A stretch of 64,000 nt of DNA from Candidatus Accumulibacter phosphatis (GCF_012939955.1 NZ_SPMY01000053.1:26846-90845); one strand, 5' to 3'. Counted from the first letter of the stretch, positions 28,557 through 37,825 are shown. The notes: generated by a model not told the origin, from the sequence alone. A program made the numbers and translations.

Positions 28557-28673
28557 ATGATGCAGAAGTTCCGGTCTTTCCTCTCAGCCCTTGTCCTCGT
28601 CAGCTTCCTCACGGCTTGTGCCGGCGCGCTGACTGGCGTGTCGGCACAGGTCATGACGCTTAGGCAGGCATGA
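28557..28673 (+). CDS. Small lipoprotein (38 residues), translationally coupled
   Basis: Starts MMQKFRSFLSALVLVSF and has a clear lipobox LTAC at about residues 18-21, leaving a mature lipoprotein of only 18 residues. AAAGGA lies at proper spacing before the ATG. Its TGA stop (28671-28673) overlaps the ATG of the next gene (28670) as ATGA, which argues that it is translated and coupled. Size and type resemble entericidin-like small lipoproteins, but I cannot assign a function. A role as a membrane-active peptide or as a leader controlling the next gene are both inference. Confidence 0.6.
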   Translation: MMQKFRSFLSALVLVSFLTACAGALTGVSAQVMTLRQA

Positions 28674-30640
28674 AGGCACACGCTTTCGTCGTCATGCCCT
28701 TCGGCAGCAAGCGCGGGCCCGATGGGCAGCTGATCGACTTCAATCGGGTCTACGCCGAGTACATCTGGCCAGCGCTGAAGGCGGCCGGGATGGCAGTTTT
28801 CAAGGCCGACGAAGAGGAGCGTCCCGGTGATATCCTGGATGACATGTTCCAGGAACTGCTGCTCGCCGATCTGGTGGTCGCCGATCTGACGCTGGACAAT
28901 CCCAATGTCTGGTATGAGCTCGGTGTCCGGCACGCGCTGCGCGCGCGTGGCGTGGTGCTGGTGCAGGGGCCACGGGCCAGCCAGCCCTTCGACACCTATA
29001 CCGATCGCAAGCTGCGCTACACGCTGCGCGACGGTGCCCCTGACCCGGCCACTCTGGCGGCTGACTGTGCCGCCTTGACGGCGATGGCGCTGGCCAGCAT
29101 GGCCAGCTCGACGCGGCGCAAGGTGAGCCCGGTTTTTAAGCGCATTCCCAATCTTGAACAGCCGCAGTGGCGGCAGCTGCTGCTCGAACAGCACAACGAG
29201 TTTTCCGACGCCCATGCCAGCTGGGATCGGCGAATGGAGATCGCGCGGCAGAAAAACCGTCCCGGCGATATTCTGCTGCTCGCCGACGAGACGCCAATCC
29301 GCGCCCTGCACCGTGAAGCCAAGCATACCGCCGGCAACGCCTTGCTCAAGCTCAAGCAGTATCAGCTGGCGCTCGAGCAGTTCGATCTGGCGCTGGCCAT
29401 CGACGCTGATGACAAGGCCAGCCGGGAGAAAAAGGCGGTCTGCCTGGGTCGCCTGGGCCGCTTCGAGGAGGCGCGCGAATGGGTGCGGCAACTGACCCGT
29501 GACTATCCTCGCGATGCCGAATGCTGGGCACTGCTCGGGCGCGTCGAAAAGGAGAACTGGCTGGCGCGCTGGCGCCGGCCAGGGCTGACGCCGGCAGAGA
29601 TGCACGCTGCCGCCAAGCATGAGAATGCGGCGCTTGGCGAGGCCATTGACCCCTACTACCAGGCCTTCATCGCCGACCCGGCGCATCATTACTCGGGGAT
29701 CAACGCGCTGACCTTGCAACTTCTGCGCCAGCATTGTGGCGGCGAGACCAGCCAGACGGTGATCGACAACCTCATCGGTGGTGTCCTCTGGGCCAGCCTG
29801 ACTGCCCAGGAGCGCAATCGCAAGGACTACTGGGCGCGCGCCAGCTACGCCGAACTCTGTTTGCTGGTCAATCCGCCGGCGAGTATCGGCAAGGAGTACG
29901 CGAACATGGTGGCGGCGGCCAACGGCGACTGGTTCGCGCTCGATTCGAGTCGCCAGACGCTGCAGCTTCTGCGCGATATCGACTTCCGGCCAGCCGAGAC
30001 GGCTGCGGCGCTGGCCATCGTCGAACGCGAGATCGAGCGCAGCAGTCCGCCGTTCGAGCCCCGCCAGGTGCTGCTCTTCAGCGGTCACATGATCGATTCC
30101 GCCGGCCGCCAACCGCCGCGTTTTGCTGCCGAGAAGGAGGCGCTGGCGGCAGCGAAGATCGCCGAGGCGCTCGATCAGCTCGCCGCGGGGCCAGGGGACC
30201 TGGCGCTAGCGCAGGCCGCCAGTGGCGGCGACCTGCTGTTTCTGGAAGCGTGTCAGGCGCGCGGCGTCCGCCTGCAAGCGATGCTCCCTTTCGAGGAGCC
30301 CGAGTTCATCGAGCGCTCGGTTCTGCCGGCGAGCAACGGCGAGCACTGGCGGCAGCGCTACTTCACGCTGACCAGCATGCTTGCCGAGGAGCCGCGGATC
30401 ATGCCGGCGGAACTCGGTACGCCGCCAAGGGACGAGCGCGGCGAAGCGGCGAATGCTTTCGAGCGCTGTAACCTCTGGCTACTGTACACCGCCCTGGCCT
30501 GGGGGGTCGACAAGGTGCGTTTCATCTGCCTGTGGGATGGCGGTGGCGGCGACGGCCCGGGCGGAACCGCGCACATGTACCACGAAGTCAAGCGTCGCAC
30601 CGGACGGGTGAGCTGGCTCGATACGCGCAAGCTGTGGTGA
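28670..30640 (+). CDS. TIR/deoxyribosyltransferase-like N-terminal protein with TPR/TRAFs-binding-like region
   Basis: 656 residues. The first ~110 residues (HAFVVMPFGSK, ADLVVADLTLDNPNVWYELG) match the fold group shared by nucleoside 2-deoxyribosyltransferases and TIR-like NAD-handling domains, with the probable active-site glutamate in NPNVWYELG. The middle (about 120-465) is helical with TPR character (ALLKLKQYQLALEQFDLAL), like proteins labelled TRAFs-binding. The C-terminus (from LLFSGHMIDS, about 465) looks like another Rossmann-type domain ending in a GGDLLFLEACQARG segment; SLOG-like is a guess. No transmembrane helix. It follows the small lipoprotein by ATGA overlap and ends the island. 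It could generate or degrade a nucleotide signal (inference). Confidence 0.7.
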   Translation: MKAHAFVVMPFGSKRGPDGQLIDFNRVYAEYIWPALKAAGMAVFKADEEERPGDILDDMFQELLLADLVVADLTLDNPNVWYELGVRHALRARGVVLVQGPRASQPFDTYTDRKLRYTLRDGAPDPATLAADCAALTAMALASMASSTRRKVSPVFKRIPNLEQPQWRQLLLEQHNEFSDAHASWDRRMEIARQKNRPGDILLLADETPIRALHREAKHTAGNALLKLKQYQLALEQFDLALAIDADDKASREKKAVCLGRLGRFEEAREWVRQLTRDYPRDAECWALLGRVEKENWLARWRRPGLTPAEMHAAAKHENAALGEAIDPYYQAFIADPAHHYSGINALTLQLLRQHCGGETSQTVIDNLIGGVLWASLTAQERNRKDYWARASYAELCLLVNPPASIGKEYANMVAAANGDWFALDSSRQTLQLLRDIDFRPAETAAALAIVEREIERSSPPFEPRQVLLFSGHMIDSAGRQPPRFAAEKEALAAAKIAEALDQLAAGPGDLALAQAASGGDLLFLEACQARGVRLQAMLPFEEPEFIERSVLPASNGEHWRQRYFTLTSMLAEEPRIMPAELGTPPRDERGEAANAFERCNLWLLYTALAWGVDKVRFICLWDGGGGDGPGGTAHMYHEVKRRTGRVSWLDTRKLW

Positions 30641-30653
30641 GCCGCGGCTCACC
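30636..30653. terminator. 18-bp perfect palindrome over the stop codon
   Basis: GGTGAGCCGCGGCTCACC is a perfect palindrome containing the TGA stop of the TIR-like gene. It is followed on the plus strand by CCGCCGGGGGGTT and then REP-like copy 2. With no U tract it is a weak intrinsic terminator at best. It may stabilise the 3' end. Confidence 0.4.
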
Positions 30654-30663
30654 CGCCGGGGGG

Positions 30664-30789
30664 TTAATGTGAAAGTCGCGCAAGCGACTCACGAAACTCC
30701 CTTCTCCCTCGCGGGAGAAGGGGCAGGGGAAGAGGGAAACGGTCATGACTTTCATCATCAGGGGTGTCTCGACATGTCATGACCGTCAG
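30664..30789. repeat. REP-like composite repeat, copy 2 (short form)
   Basis: Starts TTAATGTGAAAGTCGCG with hairpin AGTCGC-gcaa-GCGACT, then the 10-bp stem CCCTTCTCCC-tcgc-GGGAGAAGGG. It ends ACGGTCATGAC...GTCATGACCGTCAG, so its outer arms are inverted repeats. The AGGGAGCATGCTCCCT module is missing. It fills the space between the convergent TIR-like and DJ-1 genes. Confidence 0.85.
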
Positions 30790-30793
30790 CGCC

Positions 30794-31375
30794 TCATGGC
30801 TCGATGCGCGTTCCGAGGACTTTCAGGAATTTGGCCAGCCAGTCTGCGTGTGCGGGCCAGGCCGGTGCGCTGACCAGATTGCCATCGACCAGCGCCTCAT
30901 CGATCGGGATGTCGGCGAAGCTGCCACCGGCCGCGCGGACTTCGGGCGCGCAGGCTGGATAGGCGGAGCACGAGCGCCCCGCCAGCACACCGGCGGCAGC
31001 CAGCAGTTGCGCACCGTGGCAGATGGCGGCGATCGGTTTGCCGGCGCTGGCGAAATGCTGAACCATGGCGATCACTGCCGGGTCGAGGCGCAGGTATTCG
31101 GGCGCGCGGCCACCGGGAATGACCAGCGCGTCGTAGTCTTCGGCGTTCACGGTGGCGAACTCGGCGTTGAGCGTGAAGCGGTGTCCCGGCTTTTCGCTGT
31201 AGGTCTGGTCGCCTTCGAAATCGTGGATTGCGGTGCGTACCTGTTCGCCGCCAATTTTGCCCGGGCAGACGGCGTGCACGGTATGGCCGACCATCTGCAG
31301 GGCCTGGAAGGGAACCATCGTTTCGTAGTCCTCGGTGAAGTCACCGGTGATCATCAGAATCATTTTTGCGGCCAT
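30794..31375 (-). CDS. DJ-1/PfpI family protein
   Basis: 193 residues from the ATG at 31375, which has AAGGAG upstream. Class I glutamine amidotransferase-like fold: [15 protein letters not shown] at the start, [14 protein letters not shown], and the nucleophile cysteine elbow [11 protein letters not shown]. Members are deglycases, chaperones or intracellular proteases; the exact activity is not set by sequence. It lies convergent to the island, separated by a REP-like repeat, and is probably a single-gene transcript. Confidence 0.85.
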   Translation of the reverse strand: MAAKMILMITGDFTEDYETMVPFQALQMVGHTVHAVCPGKIGGEQVRTAIHDFEGDQTYSEKPGHRFTLNAEFATVNAEDYDALVIPGGRAPEYLRLDPAVIAMVQHFASAGKPIAAICHGAQLLAAAGVLAGRSCSAYPACAPEVRAAGGSFADIPIDEALVDGNLVSAPAWPAHADWLAKFLKVLGTRIEP

Positions 31376-31763
31376 TTGGGTCTCCTTGGGGTGAGGGAAA
31401 CGAGCGCTCGAAAGAAGCGTCACGAAGTTGATACGCAAGGATTGTATACAAAGCCTGTCGAATGCGCAGGCACTGCCGGGCGGCAGTTGCCGGGACGGTG
31501 TCGGGCGGCGTGCCTTTTCCCTGGAAAGGGAAGGGCGTTGGATTAGCGGTTATTATTAAGCTGTCGCCAACCTGAACTGCGCCCGCAGCTGCCATTGCGG
31601 AGGCCACGCCAGCCACGCCGGCCACCAAGCCACGCCGGCCGAGTTGGCAGCTTGTCCAGCGGTGGAAACGAGCCCGATTGCGCAATTGCCTGCTGCCCGA
31701 TGTCGGTCCGACGTTGGCCCGATTGTTTCGTGTATCTCGTGCACAACCCTGCGGAGGTCTTCC
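31376..31763. other. Divergent intergenic region, DJ-1/acnA
   Basis: A 388-base spacer between divergent genes. It holds the palindrome TTGTATACAA near 31443, an AT-rich patch TTATTATTAAG near 31550, and a direct duplication of CCACGCCGGCC (31614-31642). I see no confident promoter pair. A GGAGG (31752-31757) serves acnA. Confidence 0.4.
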
Positions 31764-34481
31764 ATGTCGCATTCGCCGTTCAATACGCTGTCCCGCTTCT
31801 CTCCGCCTGCTCAGCCGGAGGCGCTGTTCTACTCGCTGCCGGCGCTGGCCGCGGCCGAGATCGGCAACATTGCCCGCCTGCCGGTGTCCCTGCGCATCGT
31901 GCTGGAATCGCTGCTGCGCCACTGCGATGGCCATCGGGTCACGGAGAGGAATATCCGCGAGCTCGCGCAGTGGCAGCCAAGCGCACCACGCAGCGAGGAG
32001 ATTCCCTTTGTCGTCGCGCGTGTGGTGCTGCAGGATTTCACCGGCGTGCCGTTGCTCTGCGATCTGGCGGCGATGCGCCACGCAGCACAGGCCAGCGGCC
32101 ACGATGCGCGCTGCATCGAGCCCCTGGTACCGGTCGATCTGGTCGTCGATCATTCGGTGCAGGTTGACCACTACGGCACCCCGCAGGCGCTGGAGCAGAA
32201 CATGCGCCGGGAGTTCGAGCGCAATCACGAGCGCTATCAGTTCATGAAGTGGGGCATGCAGGCTTTCAACACCTTCCGTGTCGTACCTCCCGGCGTGGGC
32301 ATTGTGCACCAGGTCAACCTCGAACATCTCTTCGCCGGCGTTCGCCGCCAGGAAACTGCAGGCGGCAGCCTGTGTTTTCCGGACACACTGGTCGGTACCG
32401 ACTCGCACACGACGATGATCAATGCCGTCGGCGTCGTCGGCTGGGGCGTCGGTGGCATCGAGGCCGAAGCGGCGATGCTCGGGCAGCCGGTCTATTTTCT
32501 GACTCCGGATGTGGTCGGCGTCGAATTGGTCGGGCGCTTGCGGGAAGGGGTCACGGCGACCGATCTGGTGCTGACCGTGACCGAGCTGTTGCGCCGCCAG
32601 AAAGTGGTCGGTACCTTCGTCGAGTATTTCGGTGAGGGTGCCAGTACCCTGACCGTCACCGACCGCGCGACATTGGCCAATATGGCGCCCGAGTACGGTG
32701 CGACGATGGGTTTCTTCCCGGTTGACCAGAAGACCGTCAGCTACCTGCGCACCACCGGCCATAGCGAAGCCGACTGTGAGCTCTTCGAAGCCTATTTTCG
32801 TGCCCAGGGACTGTTCGGCATTCCCCGTGCTGGCCAGATCGACTACTCGCGCAGCGTACGCCTCGACCTCGCCAGCATCGTTCCCTCCCTGGCCGGCCCG
32901 AAGCGCCCGCAGGACCGCATCGCGCTGCCCGATATGGCGAGCAAATTCAATGCCTTGTTCAGCGCGCCGGAAGCGGATGACGGCTTCGCCCGGCCGCCCG
33001 AGACGCTGACCCAGCGCTACCCGTGCGAACGGCCCGGCGTTGATCTTGGCAATGGTGATGTGCTGATTGCGGCGATCACCTCGTGCACCAATACCAGCAA
33101 TCCGGCGGTGATGATCGCCGCCGGATTGCTGGCCAGGAAAGCGGTGGCCCGTGGCCTGCAGGTGCAGGCGCACATCAAGACTTCGCTGGCGCCCGGCTCA
33201 CGCGTGGTCACCGACTACCTGGAGAAGGCGGAACTGCTGGCACCGCTCGCCGAACTTGGCTTCGCGCTGGCCGGCTACGGTTGCACGACCTGCATCGGCA
33301 ACGCCGGCGACCTCGATCCGGCCTTCAACAAGGCGATCACCGAGAACCAGCTGGTCGTTGCGGCGGTGCTTTCCGGCAACCGCAATTTCGAGGCGCGCAT
33401 CCATCCCAATCTGCGCGCCAATTATCTGGCTTCGCCGCCGCTGGTGGTGGCTTTCGCCATCGCCGGGCGCGTCAACATCGATCTCGACAGCGAAGCCCTG
33501 GGCATCGGCGCCGATGGCCAGCCGGTTTTTCTGCGCGACATCTGGCCGACGTCGGAAGAAGTCGACGCGGTGCTGCCTCTGGCGCTCGATCCGGAAACCT
33601 TCCGCCGTCGCTATGCCGATGTCGGCGCCGATCAGGATCTGTGGAATGCCATTCAGGCGCGTAGCGGCGCGGTCTACGACTGGCCGCCATCGAGTTACAT
33701 CGCGCGCCCGCCATTTTTCGAGCTGCCCGCCCTGCCGGCAGGCGATATCACCGGTGCGCGCGCGCTGCTGCTGCTCGGCGACTCGGTGACTACCGACCAT
33801 ATTTCGCCGGCCGGTGCTTTCGGCGAGGCGACGCCGGCGGGCAGCTGGCTCAAGGCCCAGGGCGTCGAGCGCGCCGACTTCAATTCCTATGGCGCACGCC
33901 GTGGGCACCATGAAGTCATGATGCGCGGCACTTTTGCCAACGTCCGCATTCGCAACCTGATGTTGCCGGCAGACGCCGCCGGGCGCCGACCAGAGGGCGG
34001 CCATACCCTGCTCGATGGTCAGCAGACGACGGTCTACGAGGCGGCGATGGCCTACCTTGAGCGCGCTACGCCGAGCATCGTCGTCGCCGGCGAAGAGTAC
34101 GGCACCGGCTCTTCGCGCGACTGGGCGGCCAAGGGAACGCGGCTACTCGGCGTGCGTGCGGTGATTGCGCGCAGCTTCGAACGCATTCACCGCGCCAACC
34201 TGGTCGGCATGGGTGTGCTGCCACTGCAGTTCATGGCCGATGACTCGGCGACGGTGCTGCAGCTGCGCGGTGACGAGAGCTTCGAGATCCTGGGTCTGGG
34301 CCCGGATCTGATGCCCATGCAGAACCTTACCCTGGCCATCGTACGCGCCGACGGTGAGCGCCTGGAGCGCCCACTGCTGTGCCGCATCGATACACCGATC
34401 GAGGTTCAGTACTACTGGTCGGGTGGCATCCTGCCCTATGTCTTCGGTGAACTGATGGCCGAAGCTGCGGCCAGTCGCTGA
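31764..34481 (+). CDS. acnA: Aconitate hydratase A
   Basis: 905 residues, the full length of AcnA/IRP-type aconitases. It interconverts citrate and isocitrate in the TCA cycle with a [4Fe-4S] cluster. The cluster cysteines are in [12 protein letters not shown] and [12 protein letters not shown]; the C-terminal swivel domain has [12 protein letters not shown]. The N-terminus SLPVSLR-type segment ([18 protein letters not shown]) is typical. Of the ATGs, 31764 has GGAGG six bases upstream. A strong terminator follows at 34494. Confidence 0.96.
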   Translation: MSHSPFNTLSRFSPPAQPEALFYSLPALAAAEIGNIARLPVSLRIVLESLLRHCDGHRVTERNIRELAQWQPSAPRSEEIPFVVARVVLQDFTGVPLLCDLAAMRHAAQASGHDARCIEPLVPVDLVVDHSVQVDHYGTPQALEQNMRREFERNHERYQFMKWGMQAFNTFRVVPPGVGIVHQVNLEHLFAGVRRQETAGGSLCFPDTLVGTDSHTTMINAVGVVGWGVGGIEAEAAMLGQPVYFLTPDVVGVELVGRLREGVTATDLVLTVTELLRRQKVVGTFVEYFGEGASTLTVTDRATLANMAPEYGATMGFFPVDQKTVSYLRTTGHSEADCELFEAYFRAQGLFGIPRAGQIDYSRSVRLDLASIVPSLAGPKRPQDRIALPDMASKFNALFSAPEADDGFARPPETLTQRYPCERPGVDLGNGDVLIAAITSCTNTSNPAVMIAAGLLARKAVARGLQVQAHIKTSLAPGSRVVTDYLEKAELLAPLAELGFALAGYGCTTCIGNAGDLDPAFNKAITENQLVVAAVLSGNRNFEARIHPNLRANYLASPPLVVAFAIAGRVNIDLDSEALGIGADGQPVFLRDIWPTSEEVDAVLPLALDPETFRRRYADVGADQDLWNAIQARSGAVYDWPPSSYIARPPFFELPALPAGDITGARALLLLGDSVTTDHISPAGAFGEATPAGSWLKAQGVERADFNSYGARRGHHEVMMRGTFANVRIRNLMLPADAAGRRPEGGHTLLDGQQTTVYEAAMAYLERATPSIVVAGEEYGTGSSRDWAAKGTRLLGVRAVIARSFERIHRANLVGMGVLPLQFMADDSATVLQLRGDESFEILGLGPDLMPMQNLTLAIVRADGERLERPLLCRIDTPIEVQYYWSGGILPYVFGELMAEAAASR

Positions 34482-34493
34482 GGGCAGGAAGCC

Positions 34494-34530
34494 GGCGGCA
34501 AGGGCTGGCGCCGCGCCGGCCCTTGCCGCC
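34494..34530 (+). terminator. Rho-independent terminator after acnA
   Basis: A perfect 12-bp stem GGCGGCAAGGGC / GCCCTTGCCGCC (34494-34505 and 34519-34530) with a 13-base loop, followed by TGTTTCATC. It lies 13 bases past the acnA stop. Confidence 0.75.
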
Positions 34531-34590
34531 TGTTTCATCGCTACGGGCGCGGTGTTCCTGATCGCCTGCTGCATCCGCCAACTTGCCGCC

Positions 34591-35778
34591 ATGCTCCGGG
34601 AGACCCGCTTGCCGTCTCGCATCTCAATCAGCACCGTCCCTTCGGCGAGCGCGATTCCGCGCCGGGCGTGGGATCGCCTCTGCCCTGCCGGTCATCCTTT
34701 CCTGAACGCCGATTTCCTGACCATCATCGAGGAGCATGGCGCGGCGGCGCGCGAATGGGGATGGGCTGCTCGCCATCTGGTGGCCAGCGACGCAAGCGGT
34801 GCCGTCGTCGGCCTTCTGCCGCTCTACCTGAAGACCCATTCGCATGGCGATTTCATCTACGACTGGTCGTGGGCCGCCGCCTATCGGCAGCTTGGTCGAC
34901 AGTACTACCCGAAGTTGATGAGCTGCCTGCCGCACACGCCGGTGGCCGGACCACGCTTGCTGGTTGCCGCCGGGCCGCAGGCGACTGGCGCTCGCCAGGC
35001 CTTGCTCGATGGCGCCAGGGCGCTGCTGAGCAGCGCCGGTTTGTCGTCATGGCACGTGGCCTTGCCGGCCGACGCCGAAGCAAGGATGTTGCAGAGCGAG
35101 GGCTTGTTGATCAGCCACGACGTGCAGTTCCACTGGATCAACCCGGGTTGTGGCGATTTTGACGGCTATCTGGCGAGCTTCAGCGCCGCCAAGCGCCGCA
35201 AGGTGCGCGCTGAAAGACGGCGGGTGCAGGAAAGCGGCCTGGCGATCGAAATCAGGCACGGCGATCAGATCGATCCCGCCGAATGGCCGCTGCTGCACGC
35301 CCTCTACGCCGATACCTTCGAGAAGTTCAACAATCACGCCGTTTTCTCGGCGGCCTGTTTCGCCGCTCTGGGGACGGCGCTGGGTCGCTGCATGGTCGCT
35401 TTCATCGCTCGCGATCACGGCTTGCCGGTGGCCGTGGCGATCTGTTTTCGCAGCGACGAAGCGCTCTATGGACGCTACTGGGGCTGCCGCGGCAACTACC
35501 ACAGCCTGCACTTCGAACTCTGCTTCTACCAGGGCATTGCCTATTGCCTGCAGCAGGGCCTGGCACGCTTCGAGCCCGGCGCCGGCGGCGAGCACAAGCT
35601 GTCACGCGGCTTCACGCCGACCGCCGTGCATTCTGCGCACTGGATCGCCGATCCTGAAATGCGCGCCCTGCTTGCCCGTCATCTGGCGCTGCAGGAGCAG
35701 GCGCTGGCCGACTACCGCGAGCAGGCGGCAGAGCACTTGCCGTTCCGGCGAGATCTGTGGTCGCCGTCAGCCGCCTGA
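34591..35778 (+). CDS. DUF482-type GNAT-like acyltransferase
   Basis: 395 residues from the ATG at 34591; an upstream GTG at 34552 is possible but lies just after the acnA terminator. Features of the DUF482/peptidogalycan-biosynthesis (FemAB/GNAT-fold) family: HPFLNADFLTIIEEHGAA, a WSWAAAYR segment, and the C-terminal FEPGAGGEHKLSRGF followed by HWIADP. Members are thought to transfer acyl or aminoacyl groups to envelope components; the substrate is unknown. It stands alone between acnA and the sirtuin gene. Confidence 0.75.
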   Translation: MLRETRLPSRISISTVPSASAIPRRAWDRLCPAGHPFLNADFLTIIEEHGAAAREWGWAARHLVASDASGAVVGLLPLYLKTHSHGDFIYDWSWAAAYRQLGRQYYPKLMSCLPHTPVAGPRLLVAAGPQATGARQALLDGARALLSSAGLSSWHVALPADAEARMLQSEGLLISHDVQFHWINPGCGDFDGYLASFSAAKRRKVRAERRRVQESGLAIEIRHGDQIDPAEWPLLHALYADTFEKFNNHAVFSAACFAALGTALGRCMVAFIARDHGLPVAVAICFRSDEALYGRYWGCRGNYHSLHFELCFYQGIAYCLQQGLARFEPGAGGEHKLSRGFTPTAVHSAHWIADPEMRALLARHLALQEQALADYREQAAEHLPFRRDLWSPSAA

Positions 35779-35816
35779 AGTGGCCAAGCGGCATCGCCAG
35801 GAGTCGGCGCTGCCCG

Positions 35817-36665
35817 CTATTCCAGACTGACGGCAATGGCGCGCAGCGCTTCCAGGCCGCTGGCAGCGATAGCGAGGCCTTGGCCAGCTTTTCCGTCTTT
35901 GCCGCGTTTTTCATCGGGTAGGTGCGCTTCGCTGGGGTTGATACGGATCAGAGCTCCCTTGAGGCGCTCGCCGAGCAGGCGCACGGTCGGGATGTTGGTG
36001 CCGGCGCCGACTTCGATGATCAGCAGGCGCTCGACGCGTCGCAGCCAGGCTTGCAGGCGGCGATCCTGGGCGTCGCTGCGCTGCCCCAGCCATCCCCAGT
36101 CGCCGAACATCAGGATGTTCGGGCGGGCGATTTTCCGGCAGCGGGGGCAGAGCGGCAAGTCGCCGGTCAGCAGACACTGTTCTTCGTCGATCTCGGGTTC
36201 GAAGTCGTCGGCGGGCCAGATGCTGTCGCGGTCAGCGTTACAGCCAGCGCTGCACTGCAGGTGATGGATGGAGCCGTGGCATTCGCTGAGGCGATGGTCG
36301 GGAAAGCCTGCTTTCTGGAACTGTCCGTCGACATTGCTGGTGAACACGAAACTGCCATGTGCCAGCCTTTCGCCGATCCGGCGCAGGATGGCGAAGCCCG
36401 GGTGGGGAATGGTCTGCCGGTAGAGCTGCAGGCGATGCCCGTAGAAGCCCCAGGCGAGGCGGGGCTGGCGCTCGAACGCGGCCGGATTGGCAATCTGCTC
36501 AAAGGCGATGCGCGCGCGACCGAGCGCCGGGTAGGCGCCCCAGAAACCCTGCGTGCCGCGAAAATCGGGCAGGCCTGAATCGACACCGATGCCGGCGCCG
36601 GCCGTGATCAGCAGGCCGTCGGCCTGGGCGATCAGTTCCGCGCAATGCTGGTAGTCGGTAGGCAC
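35817..36665 (-). CDS. Sirtuin (Sir2)-family NAD-dependent deacylase
   Basis: 282 residues from a GTG at 36665. NAD-binding motifs ITAGAGIGVDSGLPDFRG and TSNVDGQFQKAGF, the catalytic histidine in SECHGSIHHL, and four zinc cysteines (LQCSAGC...LCPRC) are all present. It would remove acyl groups from lysines using NAD. The GTG directly abuts the TAA of the radical SAM gene (TAAGTG), so translation is probably coupled. It is larger than CobB and has an insert around residues 50-90 (GRARIAFEQIANPAAFE). Sir2 proteins also occur in defence, but this resembles a deacylase. Confidence 0.88.
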   Translation of the reverse strand: MPTDYQHCAELIAQADGLLITAGAGIGVDSGLPDFRGTQGFWGAYPALGRARIAFEQIANPAAFERQPRLAWGFYGHRLQLYRQTIPHPGFAILRRIGERLAHGSFVFTSNVDGQFQKAGFPDHRLSECHGSIHHLQCSAGCNADRDSIWPADDFEPEIDEEQCLLTGDLPLCPRCRKIARPNILMFGDWGWLGQRSDAQDRRLQAWLRRVERLLIIEVGAGTNIPTVRLLGERLKGALIRINPSEAHLPDEKRGKDGKAGQGLAIAASGLEALRAIAVSLE

Positions 36666-37565
36666 TTACAGCCCGCGTGCCCAGGATGGCCGCAGCGACG
36701 CGCCTTGCGGATCGGTGATTGCCTGCCGCAGCTGCTGCAGCAAGCGCTGCTTGTCGGTGCCCAGTGTGCCCTTGAGCACCAGCCAGTTCGACGCGTGGTC
36801 GCTGCGGAAAACCGTGCGTTTGAGTTGCAGTTGGTCGACAAAACTTTCCATTTCGACGAACAGCTCGTGCTGACTCAGCGGCCGCCAGCCCGGGAAGCCG
36901 CCACGGAAGCGTTCCTCGCCGCGTGGGAAACTGACCACCAGCGTTGCCAGATATTCGGGCTGCGTGGCGTTGAGCAGGCGCGCCGAGTTCTCGGCGTGGC
37001 GCAAGGACAGTGCCGGGCCGGCGAGGCCATTGAGAATCATCACCGAGCGTGTGATGCCGGCGGCGCCGAGCTTGTCGAGCGCGGCACGCGTCGATTCGAA
37101 AGTCTCGCCCTTAGTGACCCGTTCGAGGACTTCATCGTCGCCGGATTCGGCACCGACGTAGGCGATCGACAGGCCCGCGGCGGCCAGTTCGCGCAGTTCG
37201 TCGACCGATTTGCGGCGCAGATTGCGCGGCAGGCAGTAGCTCGATACGCGGCGCACGGCCGGCAGGTGCTTGCGGATGGCGTCGAGGACGGCGAGCAGGC
37301 GGCGCGTCGGGAGTACCAGGGCGTCGCCGTCGGCCAGGAAGACGCGCCGGACCTCGCTGCCGAAGCGTTCGCCGCTGCGCTGTATGCTCTCCAGCACCTC
37401 GCTCTCGTCGCGGGCACGAAAGCGTTTCTGCGCCGCGGTGTACATTTCGCAGAACGTGCAGTGATTCCACGAGCAGCCGTCGGTGATCGGCAGGATCAGC
37501 GACGCGGCTTCGCTGGGCGGCCGGTAAACAGGTTCGATGTAACGGATCGGGAGGACGGATGGCAT
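36666..37565 (-). CDS. Radical SAM protein
   Basis: 299 residues. The [4Fe-4S]/SAM motif CSWNHCTFCEMY (CxxxCxxC) lies near residue 31, followed by FLADGDALVLPTRRL and the glycine-rich GAESGDDEVLERVTKG. It belongs to the Elp3/HemN-like radical SAM superfamily; no second cluster or SPASM domain is visible. Its stop abuts the start of the sirtuin gene, so the two form a two-gene operon. The substrate is unknown. Confidence 0.85.
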   Translation of the reverse strand: MPSVLPIRYIEPVYRPPSEAASLILPITDGCSWNHCTFCEMYTAAQKRFRARDESEVLESIQRSGERFGSEVRRVFLADGDALVLPTRRLLAVLDAIRKHLPAVRRVSSYCLPRNLRRKSVDELRELAAAGLSIAYVGAESGDDEVLERVTKGETFESTRAALDKLGAAGITRSVMILNGLAGPALSLRHAENSARLLNATQPEYLATLVVSFPRGEERFRGGFPGWRPLSQHELFVEMESFVDQLQLKRTVFRSDHASNWLVLKGTLGTDKQRLLQQLRQAITDPQGASLRPSWARGL

Positions 37566-37668
37566 GGTATTCGGGAGCGCGGGAGCGGCAAGCGGCGAGT
37601 GAACAAGCCCATAGTAGCCTGCTTTCCTCCTCTTGGTGATGGTCGCCAGGCGGCGATGGCGGTCTTGG

Positions 37669-37825
37669 GCGATTGCCGGAAAAGAACGTACCAGATTGCG
37701 CCGGATTTTCGGTTGGCTTCAAGGCGCGACAACGGGCGCATAGTCGAACTATGTAACTGTTGTCGTAACACAGAAGACGAGCGAAAAGACAAGCAAGATG
37801 GAATGTTATTTGACAGAAGTCGCCT
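37669..37825. repeat. 157-bp inverted-repeat element, copy 1
   Basis: Near-identical to 59039-59195. It begins GCGATTGCCGGAAAAGAACG and ends TGACAGAAGTCGCCT, with GGCGA/TCGCC terminal inverted repeats. Inside is the hairpin CATAGT-cga-ACTATG (palindromic core TAGTCGAACTA), flanked by CGACAAC and GTTGTCG. No protein-coding capacity. Its right end touches the stop codon of the Kef gene (37825-37827). Confidence 0.85.

Noticed and set aside
31341..33173. 610-residue minus-strand open frame opposite acnA
   Set aside because: The plus strand encodes aconitase with cluster cysteines throughout; the minus frame is a shadow.
37496..37792. Short proteins encoded inside the 157-bp repeat
   Set aside because: The same peptide appears in both repeat copies only because the DNA is repeated; no RBS or domain.
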